Made by a program: the position numbers and the translations under genes | Shown here: piece after piece, positions 27,351-36,302 of the stretch | Numbering within the stretch: the first letter of the stretch is position 1 | Layout of the letters: each line of letters opens with the position of its first letter | From: JAEZHK01 sp040768845 | GTDB taxonomy: Bacteria; Bacillota; Clostridia; Christensenellales; Aristaeellaceae | NCBI GenBank assembly: GCA_040768845.1 | Contig: JAXGME010000007.1 | Location: 220,964-284,963, forward strand | DNA length: 64,000 nt | Direction of reading: 5' to 3' | Notes under the pieces: generated by a model | What the model saw: the letters and a program-made list of their open reading frames with translations, nothing else | Database searches by the model: none | Told to the model about the DNA's origin: nothing

Positions 27351-28517
27351 TCATGCGTCCTTCACGCGGCTTATCATCTCCCGGACAAACTTTTCCGGCT
27401 CGTTGATCCACGGGCTGTGGCCGGAGTGTTCAAACCAGACCCATTCCTTTTCCGGCGCCTCGAGGATGCGGAAGTAGTCCTCCGCCAGTTCCACCGGCGC
27501 GTTGAGATCGTGTCTGCCCACAAAAAAGTATACCGGAACCCCGAGGGCGGGATAATCCTGCCGGAGGTCGGTTTCATACAGCAGCGGGTACACGCGGTCA
27601 AAGGTGCTTACGATGCCGCGGACGTAGTTGAGCCGGTCCACGAGGCCGTATTCCTCGGAAAAGATGTCCCGCAGGGTGTGAAAGCCCGGGTTTTGAATCT
27701 CGGGATTTCGGTTCATCTGCCCGTTCAGATAATTGAGGTAGACGGCGCTCTTCATCGCCACGCCCGGCCCGTGGTAGGGCGCGGGGCCGTTGTCCCGGAG
27801 GGTGCGGACCGTTTTATCGTCGCCCTCCGCCTCGGCCAGCGCCAGCGCCAGCCGGTAGTCGATGCGCTCCGTCTCCGCGAAGGCCACCATCTGCCCGGTG
27901 CCGATGAGGGCGCGGTAGGCCTCCGGGCGGCGGTCGGCCAAAAATACGCCCAGCGCACTGCCCCAGGATTCGCCCAGGAGGATGATCCTGTCCTGCCCGA
28001 ACTCCGAGCGCAGCCAGTCGGTCAGCGCCAGGCCGTCCTCGACGTAGGTTTCGACGGAGATGTCCCCCGCCGCGCCGAAGGATTTTCCGGCGCCCGGCTG
28101 ATCCCAGCCCACCACCACGAAGTGCTTTTCCAGCTCGGCCAGCTCGTGGCGCACCGCCGCCAACTGGCTGCCGCCGGGGCCGCCCGCCAGAAAGAGCATC
28201 ACCGGATGGTTCCGGTTCCAGCCTCGGAGGGTGATCCACTCGTCGCGCCCGTTCAGCGTCACCCGCCGCATTTCCGCCACGCTCCCGGCCACCGGCTTGC
28301 CCGACGCGTCGCGGATGGCGGGGGTGTGGGCGGATTGCTGCGACCAGAGCACCAGCCCCAGCGCCGCGGCGAGGACCGCGCCCAGCGCAAGGGCGCGGCG
28401 CCCCAGCCGGACGGGCGCGCCCCTGGCCGACAGCCGGCGCGCCGCCCCGGCCGCAAGGGCGATGAGCGCCGCCACCGCCGCCAAAAGCAGGATCAAAAAG
28501 AGAATCGTCTGAAGCAT
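27351..28517 (-). CDS. Membrane-anchored alpha/beta hydrolase
   Basis: A 388-residue protein: two hydrophobic segments in the first 60 residues, then an alpha/beta hydrolase fold with HPVMLFLAGGPGG (oxyanion strand), LLGESWGSALG (nucleophile elbow Ser), an acid near VPVYFFVGRHD and the catalytic His in HSGHSPW. This order and the GGPG motif resemble proline iminopeptidase-like hydrolases. The ATG at 28515-28517 follows GGGGAGG. It trails the ABC transporter genes on the same strand by 82 bp, where a weak promoter-like TACAAT is seen. Peptide or ester substrate unknown. Confidence 0.8.
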   Translation of the reverse strand: MLQTILFLILLLAAVAALIALAAGAARRLSARGAPVRLGRRALALGAVLAAALGLVLWSQQSAHTPAIRDASGKPVAGSVAEMRRVTLNGRDEWITLRGWNRNHPVMLFLAGGPGGSQLAAVRHELAELEKHFVVVGWDQPGAGKSFGAAGDISVETYVEDGLALTDWLRSEFGQDRIILLGESWGSALGVFLADRRPEAYRALIGTGQMVAFAETERIDYRLALALAEAEGDDKTVRTLRDNGPAPYHGPGVAMKSAVYLNYLNGQMNRNPEIQNPGFHTLRDIFSEEYGLVDRLNYVRGIVSTFDRVYPLLYETDLRQDYPALGVPVYFFVGRHDLNAPVELAEDYFRILEAPEKEWVWFEHSGHSPWINEPEKFVREMISRVKDA

Positions 28518-28599
28518 GTCCGAACCTCCCCCGCGCAATCTCCATCCCCGCCCCATTGTATCACGGGGCGCGGTTTTCCGGAAAGGCCGGCGCGCGGCG

Positions 28600-29229
28600 C
28601 TAGAGCCCGGTCAGCACGCCCCCTTCCATCCGGCTGACGGTGTCGCACAGCCGGTCGATGTCCAGCGGGTTGTGGCTCGCGATCAGGATGGTGCGGCCCC
28701 CCGCGCGCAGCCCGGCAAAGAGCCTTCGCATCTGCCGGACGCCGAGGCTGTCCAGCCCGTTCATCGGCTCGTCCAGGATCAGCAGGGTCGGCTTTTCCAT
28801 GATGGACTGCGCGATGGCCAGCCGCTGGCGCATGCCCAGGCTGTAGCGGGATACCCATTTGGGGCTGCGCGGGTCCAGCCCCACCCGTTCCATCGCGTCG
28901 CGGATCTCCTCCCGGCCGATCCGGCCGCGGATATCCGCCAGGAATTTCAGGTTGCGGTAGCCCGAGTAGTTGGGCAAAAACCCGGGCGCCTCGATGATCG
29001 CGCCCAGCCGCGGCGGCATTTCCACGTCTGTGCCAATGCGCGCTCCATCCACGCGGATCACGCCGGCGTCCGCGGACAAAAGGCCCGCGACGCACTTGAG
29101 CAGCACCGTCTTGCCGGAGCCGTTGCGCCCCACCAGCCCGTGGATCATTCCGGATTCAAAGGTCGCGCTCACATCCCGCAGCACTTCCTCCCGCCCGAAG
29201 TTCTTGCGCACGTGCCTGAGCTCAATCAT
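28600..29229 (-). CDS. ABC transporter ATP-binding protein (ABC-2 type exporter)
   Basis: A short, 209-residue ABC ATPase with Walker A GRNGSGKT, signature YSLGMRQRLAIA, Walker B LLILDEPMNGLD and a switch His in IASHNPLD. The signature lacks the usual LSGGQ and reads SLGMRQ, as in lantibiotic-immunity and DrrA-like exporters. It overlaps the following permease gene by four bases. Confidence 0.9.
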   Translation of the reverse strand: MIELRHVRKNFGREEVLRDVSATFESGMIHGLVGRNGSGKTVLLKCVAGLLSADAGVIRVDGARIGTDVEMPPRLGAIIEAPGFLPNYSGYRNLKFLADIRGRIGREEIRDAMERVGLDPRSPKWVSRYSLGMRQRLAIAQSIMEKPTLLILDEPMNGLDSLGVRQMRRLFAGLRAGGRTILIASHNPLDIDRLCDTVSRMEGGVLTGL

Positions 29230-30065
29230 GGCTGAATCTCCTTTCGTTTCGACAGGTACACGCCCAGCGCCGCCAGGGCCGCGGCCAGCGCGGTCAGCAC
29301 GAGAAGCGCGTACCAGACGGGCGGCCGCCCCATGCCGTCGCCGTAGTCCAGCGCCGGGAGCCGCGACAGCGTGACCGGCGAAAAGTAATAGACCGGCACG
29401 TCAAAGAACTCCTCCATCACCGCGTCCAAAAGCAGCGGCGCGGCGGCAAAGACAAACCCGAGGCGCCCGCCCGTCAGGATGTTGACGGCAAACTGCAAAA
29501 GCGCCAGCACGGCAAAAGCCATCGCGTGCAGCCCCAGCGTCAGCGCCATGGCGGCCACCGGGGTGTAGGTGGTCATCAGCCAGGGATCGTAATTGATCAT
29601 CGTGTCGTAGATCTCGTAATACCGCTGGTTGCCCAGCGCGTCAAGCCCGCCGGACCAGCCAAACGACCAGTCGGTCCACGGCAGCTGAAAGATCAGAAGC
29701 GCCAGGGAAAAGGCCAGCGTGTACAGCGCGCAGGCGCACGCGATATAGAGCACCTGGCCGCGCCCCCAGGCGCCCCGACCGGTGCGCGTGATGATGCTGC
29801 GCTGGGTTTCGTCGGCAAAAGGGGCGTCAAACAAAAGCATCAGAAGCCCCAATCCCGCCATCATGGTGGCCTGGGCGTCGCCAAGCAGGTACGCCGTCAT
29901 CCCCGGCCAGCTCAGCGCGAGCGATTCGGTCGTCAGCATCAGCCGGACGGGCGCAAACTGCCCCTCGACGTACAAAAGCGTCAGCACCAGCACCGCCCAG
30001 GCGCGCGGCGTGGCGGCAAGGCGCCGCATATCGTGCTGGCAGCAGGCCCATACCTTATGCCCCAT
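29226..30065 (-). CDS. ABC-2 type permease subunit
   Basis: A 279-residue membrane protein with about six helices and no recognised motif beyond the general ABC-2 layout (short cytoplasmic N-terminus, helix pair, long outside loop at about 130-175). The ATG at 30063-30065 was chosen over upstream frames. It overlaps the other permease by 11 bp. Export of a peptide, drug or lipid is likely by family. Confidence 0.7.
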   Translation of the reverse strand: MGHKVWACCQHDMRRLAATPRAWAVLVLTLLYVEGQFAPVRLMLTTESLALSWPGMTAYLLGDAQATMMAGLGLLMLLFDAPFADETQRSIITRTGRGAWGRGQVLYIACACALYTLAFSLALLIFQLPWTDWSFGWSGGLDALGNQRYYEIYDTMINYDPWLMTTYTPVAAMALTLGLHAMAFAVLALLQFAVNILTGGRLGFVFAAAPLLLDAVMEEFFDVPVYYFSPVTLSRLPALDYGDGMGRPPVWYALLVLTALAAALAALGVYLSKRKEIQP

Positions 30066-30825
30066 CGCGCAGCCTCCTTCCGGCGCGCCACGAAAAGAGT
30101 AGCGCAAAAAGCGCGGACAGCGCGCCAAACACCCCCGCGCCCGCCGCGAGCATCCGCGCCGGCGGCAGATCCGCCCCGCCCGATTCCAGCAGCGTGATGT
30201 CCATCCATGGGGGAATGCGCACCCAGTTGCCCGCCTCCTGAAGGAGCCGGTGCAAAACCAGCGGCGCGACCATCGTGAGCGCCGCGCTGGGATAGAGCGC
30301 GGAAAACGCCAGCGCGGTCAGCGCCCAGAACATGCCCGCGAAAAACGCCAGCAGGAGCTGCGCCCCGTAATACGCAAGGTACGCGCCCACGCCTCCGCCG
30401 GCGAGCAGCGCCTGCAGCCCCACGATGTCGCCCAGAAACGGCGCCCGCGAAAAGTCCGGCGGAAATCGGACGTTCAGCACCAGGATGAACGCCAGCATGC
30501 CCAGGGCCGAGGCCAGCCCGCCCGAAAGCGCGCCCGAGAGCGCCTTGGACCGCAGATAGCGCCGCTTCCCCGAGCGCATGACCACCGGGAGCGCGTATCC
30601 GCTCCGCCAGTCGGCGCAGAAGGCCGTCCCAAAGGGCAGCGCGGCCATCAGCGGCAAGACGGGCGCGGCGTAGCCCATGGACAGGCTGAAGGAAAAGGCC
30701 ATCAGCGCGTCGCCGCTCTCGTCGCTTAACAGATAGGAAACGCCGTACAGGTACAGGGCCAGGACGCCCGCGACGGCAATCCACAGATACGGCCCCAGCG
30801 CGCGCCGCCGGTCAAGCGACAGCAT
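30055..30825 (-). CDS. ABC-2 type permease subunit
   Basis: A 256-residue membrane protein with about six hydrophobic segments, first in the minus-strand transporter unit. The ATG at 30823-30825 follows AAAGGGGGGAG. With the next permease and the ATPase it would form a heteromeric exporter. The two permeases are not obviously similar to one another. Confidence 0.7.
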   Translation of the reverse strand: MLSLDRRRALGPYLWIAVAGVLALYLYGVSYLLSDESGDALMAFSFSLSMGYAAPVLPLMAALPFGTAFCADWRSGYALPVVMRSGKRRYLRSKALSGALSGGLASALGMLAFILVLNVRFPPDFSRAPFLGDIVGLQALLAGGGVGAYLAYYGAQLLLAFFAGMFWALTALAFSALYPSAALTMVAPLVLHRLLQEAGNWVRIPPWMDITLLESGGADLPPARMLAAGAGVFGALSALFALLFSWRAGRRLRDGA

Positions 30826-31074
30826 GATTTCTCCCCCCTTTCGGGTGCATGGCTTCATTATCGCACGCCGCGCCGGCCGTCCGGAAGGAAACTTGCGTAA
30901 AAACCATATTTATCCGATCATAATTATTGCCATGCCCACTGGAGCGCCGCGGCCAAAAACGCGCCTTTTTTGCGCCAAAAACCCGCGCCGCAGCCCAGAA
31001 AAGTATGGACACCCGACCGCGTCCATGTTACACTCGTGGTACCGGAATTCCATACTCAAAGGGGCGCGAAACCG

Positions 31075-32049
31075 ATGGGATTTTCCCGGCGCGGAAAAAA
31101 GGCAAGGTACGATGTGTTTATCAGCTACCGCCGCCTGGGCGGCGACCAGACCGCCATGCTGATCCGGGAAAACCTGCTCAGGCGCGGGTACAGCGTGTTT
31201 TTTGATGTGGACACGCTGCGCGCGGGCGATTTCAACACCGAGCTCTTGCGCGTGATCGACGAGTGCACCGATTTCATCATCGTGCTGCCCCCAAACGCCC
31301 TGGACCGCTGCGTCAACGAGGGTGATTTTTTGCGCATCGAGCTGGAGCAGGCGCTGAAGCGGGACAAGAACATCATCCCCATACTGCTGAACGGCTTTGA
31401 ATTCCCGGACGACATGCCGGAATCCATCCAGGGCCTGCGGCGGCGCAACGGGCTGAAGCCGGTCAACGATTATTTTGACGCCTACATTGCCAAGCTCTGC
31501 GAATTTCTGAAGTCAAAGCCGAAAAGGCGCCCAAAGGCGCTGCCCTGGCTGGCGGCGGCGGCGATTGTCGTCGCCCTGGGCATCGCCGCCGCGCTTTATT
31601 CCGGACACCTTGCCGGCGGAGGGCTTTTTGCCGCCGTCGCGGGCGACCGCGCGGCCCTTCAGCTGTACGAGGAAAAGCTGAAAAAGTATGACGGCGACGA
31701 GGCCAAGGCGGAATACGCCGTCGCCTACGACTACTATCAGGACCAGGCGCGGGGCTGGGACACCGCCCTCATGTACGCCCAGCGAAGCGCCGACAAGGGC
31801 GACGCGCGCGCCATGCTCCTGGCCGGGATGATCCACTACAAGCGCGAGGAATACCAAGTCGCTTTCGACTGGTTCACGAAGGGTGCCCGGAAGGGAAACG
31901 CCAGGGCCTTCTACATGCTGGGCAACATGTACTATTACGGGTACTACGTGGTAAAGGACGCGGATCAGGCGCTGTCCTTCTACAAAAAGGCCGCCGACCT
32001 GGGCCTGGAGGAAGCGGCGGAGGTCGTCCGAAAGCTGGAGAACCGGTGA
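31075..32049 (+). CDS. TIR-domain membrane protein with Sel1-like repeats
   Basis: A 324-residue protein in three parts. Residues 10-145 are a TIR domain: YDVFISYRR opens it, FFDVDTLRAG is box 2, and the helix with NEGDFLRIELEQAL holds E89, which lines up with the NADase Glu of enzymatic TIRs. A membrane helix follows (about 156-175) after a basic stretch. The C-terminal part (about 200-320) has Sel1/TPR-like repeats (ARAMLLAGMIHYKREEYQVAF; GNARAFYMLGNMYYYGYY). TIR would be inside, Sel1 outside. The ATG at 31075 has AAAGGGG upstream. No partner effector gene is adjacent. Signalling or defence by NAD cleavage is possible. Confidence 0.8.
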   Translation: MGFSRRGKKARYDVFISYRRLGGDQTAMLIRENLLRRGYSVFFDVDTLRAGDFNTELLRVIDECTDFIIVLPPNALDRCVNEGDFLRIELEQALKRDKNIIPILLNGFEFPDDMPESIQGLRRRNGLKPVNDYFDAYIAKLCEFLKSKPKRRPKALPWLAAAAIVVALGIAAALYSGHLAGGGLFAAVAGDRAALQLYEEKLKKYDGDEAKAEYAVAYDYYQDQARGWDTALMYAQRSADKGDARAMLLAGMIHYKREEYQVAFDWFTKGARKGNARAFYMLGNMYYYGYYVVKDADQALSFYKKAADLGLEEAAEVVRKLENR

Positions 32050-32159
32050 ACGCCCGCGCGTTAACGGGCGGAAAATATGAGATGAAGATTGACATTATAT
32101 CCTACAAAATGGTATAGTTTATTTGGTTCCGGCGCATCCCGCGCCCACAACTGAATACC

Positions 32160-32330
32160 GGGGACAGGGTGGCACGCGGCCGACGGCCGCAACGCCTCAA
32201 AAGGGAATGCCGTGCGAATCGGCGCAGCCCTCGCTACTGTAAGAAGGACAAACGGATCATGATCCACTGCTTTTGCGGGAAGGGGATCCGGGCGGATGAC
32301 TTCGAGTCAGGAGACCTGCCTTGTCAATCC
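32160..32330 (+). promoter_or_regulatory. Cobalamin riboswitch
   Basis: The conserved core is present: AAGGGAATGCCGTGCGAATC, GCAGCCCTCGCTACTGTAA a little further on, then GCGGGAAGG, GGATGAC and the B12-box GAGTCAGGAGACCTGCC ending near 32320. GGGGACAGG at the start can pair with CCTTGTC after the box to close the aptamer. A terminator hairpin lies 75 bp beyond. Adenosylcobalamin or another corrinoid would be expected to switch off the downstream transporter genes. Confidence 0.92.
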
Positions 32331-32399
32331 CCAGTGTCCATTTTCGACGGGAAGGTGGGCATGACACCGGCGTTGGACAGGCCCCCCTCCGCAAGCGTT

Positions 32400-32427
32400 G
32401 TGCTCTCGTTTTCGAGAGCACTTTTTT
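32400..32427 (+). terminator. Riboswitch-controlled terminator
   Basis: GTGCTCTCG and CGAGAGCAC pair across TTTT and are followed by six T residues. Position between aptamer and first gene indicates transcriptional control. Confidence 0.85.
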
Positions 32428-32472
32428 ATTCCGGCCCGGAGCGCCCTCCGGGCCGGGGAAAGGCGGTGCACC

Positions 32473-32883
32473 ATGGATATCACCATAAAACCCATCGGCA
32501 TCATTCACTCCCCGTTTCATGACCGGCGGGAGGTTCCGCGCTCCGCGCGGGAGGGTTCTTCCCGCGAGGCGGTGCTCGAAGTGTTCGAGGGGTACGCGGA
32601 AGGCATCCGCGACATCCGCGAGGGCGACGAGGCCTATGTTCTTTTTCATTTTCACAAGTCCGAGGGGTACGATCTGACCACCCTTTCGCGCAAGACCGGC
32701 ACGATGATGGGCGTATTCTCCACCCGCTCGCCCTTCCGGCCCAACGGCATCGGGCTTACCGTCGTGCGGTTTGTCAAAATCGAGGGAAACCGCCTGACCT
32801 TTCGCGGTGTGGACATGCTGGACGGCACGCCGGTCGTCGACATCAAGCCCTTCGACCGGGAAGCGCTTTGCGGCGGCGGATGA
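32473..32883 (+). CDS. TsaA/TrmO-like protein
   Basis: A 136-residue beta-barrel protein of the TsaA (YaeB/TrmO) family: IGIIHSPFHDR near the N-terminus and STRSPFRPNGIGLTVV, the family signature that binds S-adenosylmethionine. Escherichia coli TrmO N6-methylates t6A37 of tRNA, but it is longer and has a second domain, absent here. Being first behind a B12 riboswitch and 88 bp before a corrinoid-binding gene suggests a role in corrinoid or metal-chelate handling instead. Function should be treated as open. Confidence 0.8.
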   Translation: MDITIKPIGIIHSPFHDRREVPRSAREGSSREAVLEVFEGYAEGIRDIREGDEAYVLFHFHKSEGYDLTTLSRKTGTMMGVFSTRSPFRPNGIGLTVVRFVKIEGNRLTFRGVDMLDGTPVVDIKPFDREALCGGG

Positions 32884-32971
32884 ACGCGGCGCCTGCGGAA
32901 AGGAGGCGGGGCCCCGCCAGAAGGCCGGAACCCGGGACCGGAGCACACATCAGTATGAGGAGGACACCGAA

Positions 32972-34444
32972 ATGAAACGAACCCTGTCGCTGATTCTCGC
33001 TTTAATCGTCGTCTGGGCGCCGGTCGCGGCGTTTGCCCAGGCCGGCACCTACGAAGGCAGCGCGCCGGGCTACCACGGAGAAGTGGCCGTCGCGGTGGAC
33101 GTCGACGAAGGCGGCGCGATCGCCAAGATCGAAGTGCGCCATGAGGAGACCGAGGGCATCGGGACCGTCGCGGCCGAGAAGCTCCCCCAGCGCGTCGTGG
33201 AGGCGCAGTCGCTGGGCGTGGACGCCGTGTCCGGCGCGACGGTGACCAGCAACGCCATTCTGGCCGCCACGGCCTCCGCGCTGGAGAAGGCGGGCATCGA
33301 CCCGGCCGCGCTGGGCTACGCGGCCCCCGCGGGCAAGAAGGGCGGCAAGGCCGAGAAGAAGGCGGCGGACGAACTGACCGCCGTCGAAAAGGCGCCCAAG
33401 ACCGGGTCCATCACCGTGACCGACGTCAAGGGGCGCGAAGTGACCATCGATCTGCCCGTCTCCACCTACGCCGTCAGCACGATGGATGTGGTGGACTTCA
33501 TTGTGCCCCTCAAGGGGGAGGACGCGTTTCACATGCTGGTGGGCTCCGGCAATTCCGGCGGCAAGCAGGCCTATGACGACATCTACTTCCCCATGTTCCC
33601 GGACCTGGAGCGTCAGGTGGGCATCCTGTCCGAGCACAACGCGCCCTTTGACCTGGAGATGATCCTCGCCCGCGACCCGGACGTGCTGATCGTCAACTCC
33701 GCGATGCAGGCCCACAAGTACGCGCTGGACGTCGAGGCGCAGCTGACGGCGGCGGGCATTCCCATCGTGCTGATTGACGTGCCCGGCAAGTCCATCGACA
33801 CCTCCGTGCAGCAGACGGTGGCGCTCCTGGGCCAGATTTTCGAGGAGAGCGAAAAGGCGGAGGAATTCAACGCCTTCATCGACGCGCAGTTTGACCTGCT
33901 CCGCGCGAAGAACCTGTCCGCCCGGTCGGACAAGCCCACCGTGTACTACGAAAAGTCGGGCGACTCGGAGATCTACGGCAGCACCAGCACCAGCGTCTCC
34001 GGCTGGGGCAGCGTGATCGCCTACGCCGGCGGCGACAACATCGCCGACGCCGTGCTCATGGAGAGCGGCGCCGCGAAGGGCGGTTCCAACGTGCTGGACC
34101 CGGAATACGTGCTGACCGCCAACCCGGACTTTGTCATCCTCAGCGGCGTCAACTCGCTGGGGCTCGGGAAGGACCCGGCGCTGGCCGACAACGCCGAGTT
34201 TGACATCGTGAACCGCCCCGGCTGGGCGGAGCTCTCCGCCGTCCAAAACGAAAACGTGTACGAGATCATGCACGAGCTCAGCCGCACGGTGTATTCGTTC
34301 TACCCCTGCCTGAAGCTGGCGAAGATCTTCTACCCCGACGAGTTCCAGGACGTCGATCCCGACGCGCTTTTGGCGGAGTTCTTTGACCGCTACACGCTGA
34401 TCGACAGCGACATGGGCGTCTGGACGGTCCGCTATCACAAGTAG
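32972..34444 (+). CDS. Exported FMN-binding domain fused to a BtuF-like corrinoid-binding protein
   Basis: A 490-residue protein. Residues 1-23 are a signal peptide; about 25-110 are an FMN_bind domain with DAVSGATVTS, in which T90 is the expected attachment site for FMN placed by ApbE; an Ala/Lys-rich linker follows; 150-490 are a TroA-type substrate-binding domain (VSTMDVVDFIVPLKG, then LARDPDVLIVNS and NPDFVILSGVN). BtuC and BtuD follow in order, and a cobalamin riboswitch lies ahead, so the ligand is probably a corrinoid. GAGGAGGA precedes the ATG. The fusion of a flavin carrier to a metal-chelate receptor is unusual and suggests reduction of the bound ligand. Confidence 0.85.
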   Translation: MKRTLSLILALIVVWAPVAAFAQAGTYEGSAPGYHGEVAVAVDVDEGGAIAKIEVRHEETEGIGTVAAEKLPQRVVEAQSLGVDAVSGATVTSNAILAATASALEKAGIDPAALGYAAPAGKKGGKAEKKAADELTAVEKAPKTGSITVTDVKGREVTIDLPVSTYAVSTMDVVDFIVPLKGEDAFHMLVGSGNSGGKQAYDDIYFPMFPDLERQVGILSEHNAPFDLEMILARDPDVLIVNSAMQAHKYALDVEAQLTAAGIPIVLIDVPGKSIDTSVQQTVALLGQIFEESEKAEEFNAFIDAQFDLLRAKNLSARSDKPTVYYEKSGDSEIYGSTSTSVSGWGSVIAYAGGDNIADAVLMESGAAKGGSNVLDPEYVLTANPDFVILSGVNSLGLGKDPALADNAEFDIVNRPGWAELSAVQNENVYEIMHELSRTVYSFYPCLKLAKIFYPDEFQDVDPDALLAEFFDRYTLIDSDMGVWTVRYHK

Positions 34445-34445
34445 G

Positions 34446-35489
34446 ATGATGAATCAGATCGGAAACCGCGCCCTGTACCGGGGGCTCGTCCGCGCCAAGA
34501 TGGCGCTGATCCTTCTGTGCGCGGCCGGCATCCTGGCGCTGACGCTGGTCAACATCGCGATCGGCTCCTCATCCATCGACATCGGGGAAATCCTCCGCGT
34601 GCTGACGGGCGGCGAGGGCGCCGGCCACAACCGGATGATCATCGTGGACATCCGCCTTCCCATGGCGCTGATGGCCGTGGTGATCGGCGCGGCCCTGGGC
34701 ATCGGCGGCTGCGAGATCCAGACGATCCTGAAAAACCCCATCGCCAGCCCCTTCACGCTGGGCATCTCCGCCGCCGCCTCCTTCGGGGCGGCGGTGGGGC
34801 TGATCCTGGAGGCCAACTTTCTGAAGGTGTCCTCCTCGCTCATGGTCACCGCCAATGCCTTCTTCTTTTCGATGCTCGCCGCCACGGTGATCTACAGCTT
34901 TTCGCTGAGCCGGCGCATCGGCAAAAACGCCATCGTGCTCTTCGGCGTGGCGACCAACTTCCTGTTCAGCGCGCTGACCATGTTCCTGCAGTACGTGGCC
35001 GACGAGGACGAACTGCAAAGCCTGGTGTTCTGGACCTTTGGCAGCCTGCTCAAGGCCACGTGGGAAAAGCTCGCCATCGTCGCCGCCGCGCTGATTCTGT
35101 GCGTGCTGCTCCTGGGCAGAAACGCCTGGAAGCTGACCGCCATGACGCTGGACGACGCAAAGGCCATGAGCCTGGGCGTCAACGTGGGCGCGGTGCGCCG
35201 CATGGTGATCTTCACCACATCGCTTCTGACGGCCTTTGCCGTCAGCTTTGTGGGCACCATCGGCTTCATCGGCCTGATCGCGCCCCACATCGCGCGCCTC
35301 GTCGTGGGCGAGGACCAGCGGTTTTTCATGCCGGCGTCGGCGCTTCTGGGCGCGTTTTTGGTGTCCTTCGCCTTCGCGGCCAGCAAGCTCATCATCCCCG
35401 GCGTGATCCTGCCCATCGGCCTCATCACGTCGCTGATCGGCATTCCGTTCTTCTTTGCGATGCTCCTTCGGAAAAAGGAGGTCGTATAG
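34446..35489 (+). CDS. FecCD-family ABC permease (BtuC-like)
   Basis: A 347-residue permease with about ten helices. Typical segments are IRLPMALMAVVIGAALGIGG near the N-terminus, NPIASPFTLGISAAASFGA, and TIGFIGLIAPHIARLVVGEDQ, the loop that contacts the ATPase. It starts one base after the binding protein stop and is followed by the ATPase gene after one base. Vitamin B12 or a related corrinoid is the inferred cargo. Confidence 0.92.
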   Translation: MMNQIGNRALYRGLVRAKMALILLCAAGILALTLVNIAIGSSSIDIGEILRVLTGGEGAGHNRMIIVDIRLPMALMAVVIGAALGIGGCEIQTILKNPIASPFTLGISAAASFGAAVGLILEANFLKVSSSLMVTANAFFFSMLAATVIYSFSLSRRIGKNAIVLFGVATNFLFSALTMFLQYVADEDELQSLVFWTFGSLLKATWEKLAIVAAALILCVLLLGRNAWKLTAMTLDDAKAMSLGVNVGAVRRMVIFTTSLLTAFAVSFVGTIGFIGLIAPHIARLVVGEDQRFFMPASALLGAFLVSFAFAASKLIIPGVILPIGLITSLIGIPFFFAMLLRKKEVV

Positions 35490-35490
35490 C

Positions 35491-36294
35491 GTGGTGCGGG
35501 TAAGGGACTTATGCTTTGCCTACCGGTCCGCGAAGCAGGCGCTCCCGGTGTTTGACGGCCTTTCGGCGGACTTTGCGTCCGGGCTCAGCGTCATCCTGGG
35601 CCCCAACGGCGCGGGCAAATCGACGCTGCTCAAGTGCATCTTCGGCATCCTGCGCGCCCGGGGCGAGATCCTCTACGACGGGCGGCGCATATCGGACCTC
35701 AAGGTTTCCCAGCGGGCGGACATCATGTCCTACCTGCCCCAGAGCGAGGCGGACCCCGGCACCCTCCGCGTGCTGGAAACGGTGCTGCTGGGCCGGCTTC
35801 CGGAATTGACCCACCGCGTGCGCGACGAGGACCTGGACGCCGTGATGGACACGCTGCGCGCGCTGAACATCGAGCACCTGGCGCTTCGCAAGGCGGGGGA
35901 ACTCAGCGGCGGACAGCAAAAGCTGGTGTACGTCGCCCAAACCCTGGCCCGAAGGCCGCGGGTCATTCTGATGGACGAGCCCTTCGGCTCGCTGGATCTT
36001 CAAAAACAATTGGAGCTCTGCCAGATTCTGAAGGACCTGACCGTCCGCGACGGGCTGGATCTGATCATGATCGTCCACGATCTCAACCTGGCGGCGCGCT
36101 ACGCCGACCACGTGGTCGTCCTCGACGGAAATGGCCGCCTGTACGCGGCCGGCGCGCCGCGCGACGTGATCACGGAAGCCATGCTGCGGGACGTCTACGG
36201 CGTGGTCGCCCACCTCACCAGCGACGCGGACGGCGTTCCGGTGGTTTCGCCGATCCGCTCCGTGCGGGCGGACGAGCCGCTTGAGTCGGCGTAG
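35491..36294 (+). CDS. ABC ATP-binding protein (BtuD-like)
   Basis: A 267-residue ATPase: Walker A GPNGAGKST, signature LSGGQQKLVYVAQ, Walker B VILMDEPFGSLD and switch His in IVHDLNLAARYAD. GTG at 35491 is used; AAAGGAGG ends nine bases before it. It completes the corrinoid importer. The gene ends eight bases before a convergent sigma-like gene. Confidence 0.92.
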   Translation: MVRVRDLCFAYRSAKQALPVFDGLSADFASGLSVILGPNGAGKSTLLKCIFGILRARGEILYDGRRISDLKVSQRADIMSYLPQSEADPGTLRVLETVLLGRLPELTHRVRDEDLDAVMDTLRALNIEHLALRKAGELSGGQQKLVYVAQTLARRPRVILMDEPFGSLDLQKQLELCQILKDLTVRDGLDLIMIVHDLNLAARYADHVVVLDGNGRLYAAGAPRDVITEAMLRDVYGVVAHLTSDADGVPVVSPIRSVRADEPLESA

Positions 36295-36302
36295 CCCCGA
36301 GG

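Noticed and set aside
30868..30895. GTCCGGAAGGAAAC resembling the SRP RNA loop
   Set aside because: The flanking bases do not form the SRP hairpin and the rest of the RNA is missing.
32473..32883. Naming the TsaA-like gene trmO
   Set aside because: It lacks the second TrmO domain and sits in a corrinoid-uptake operon.
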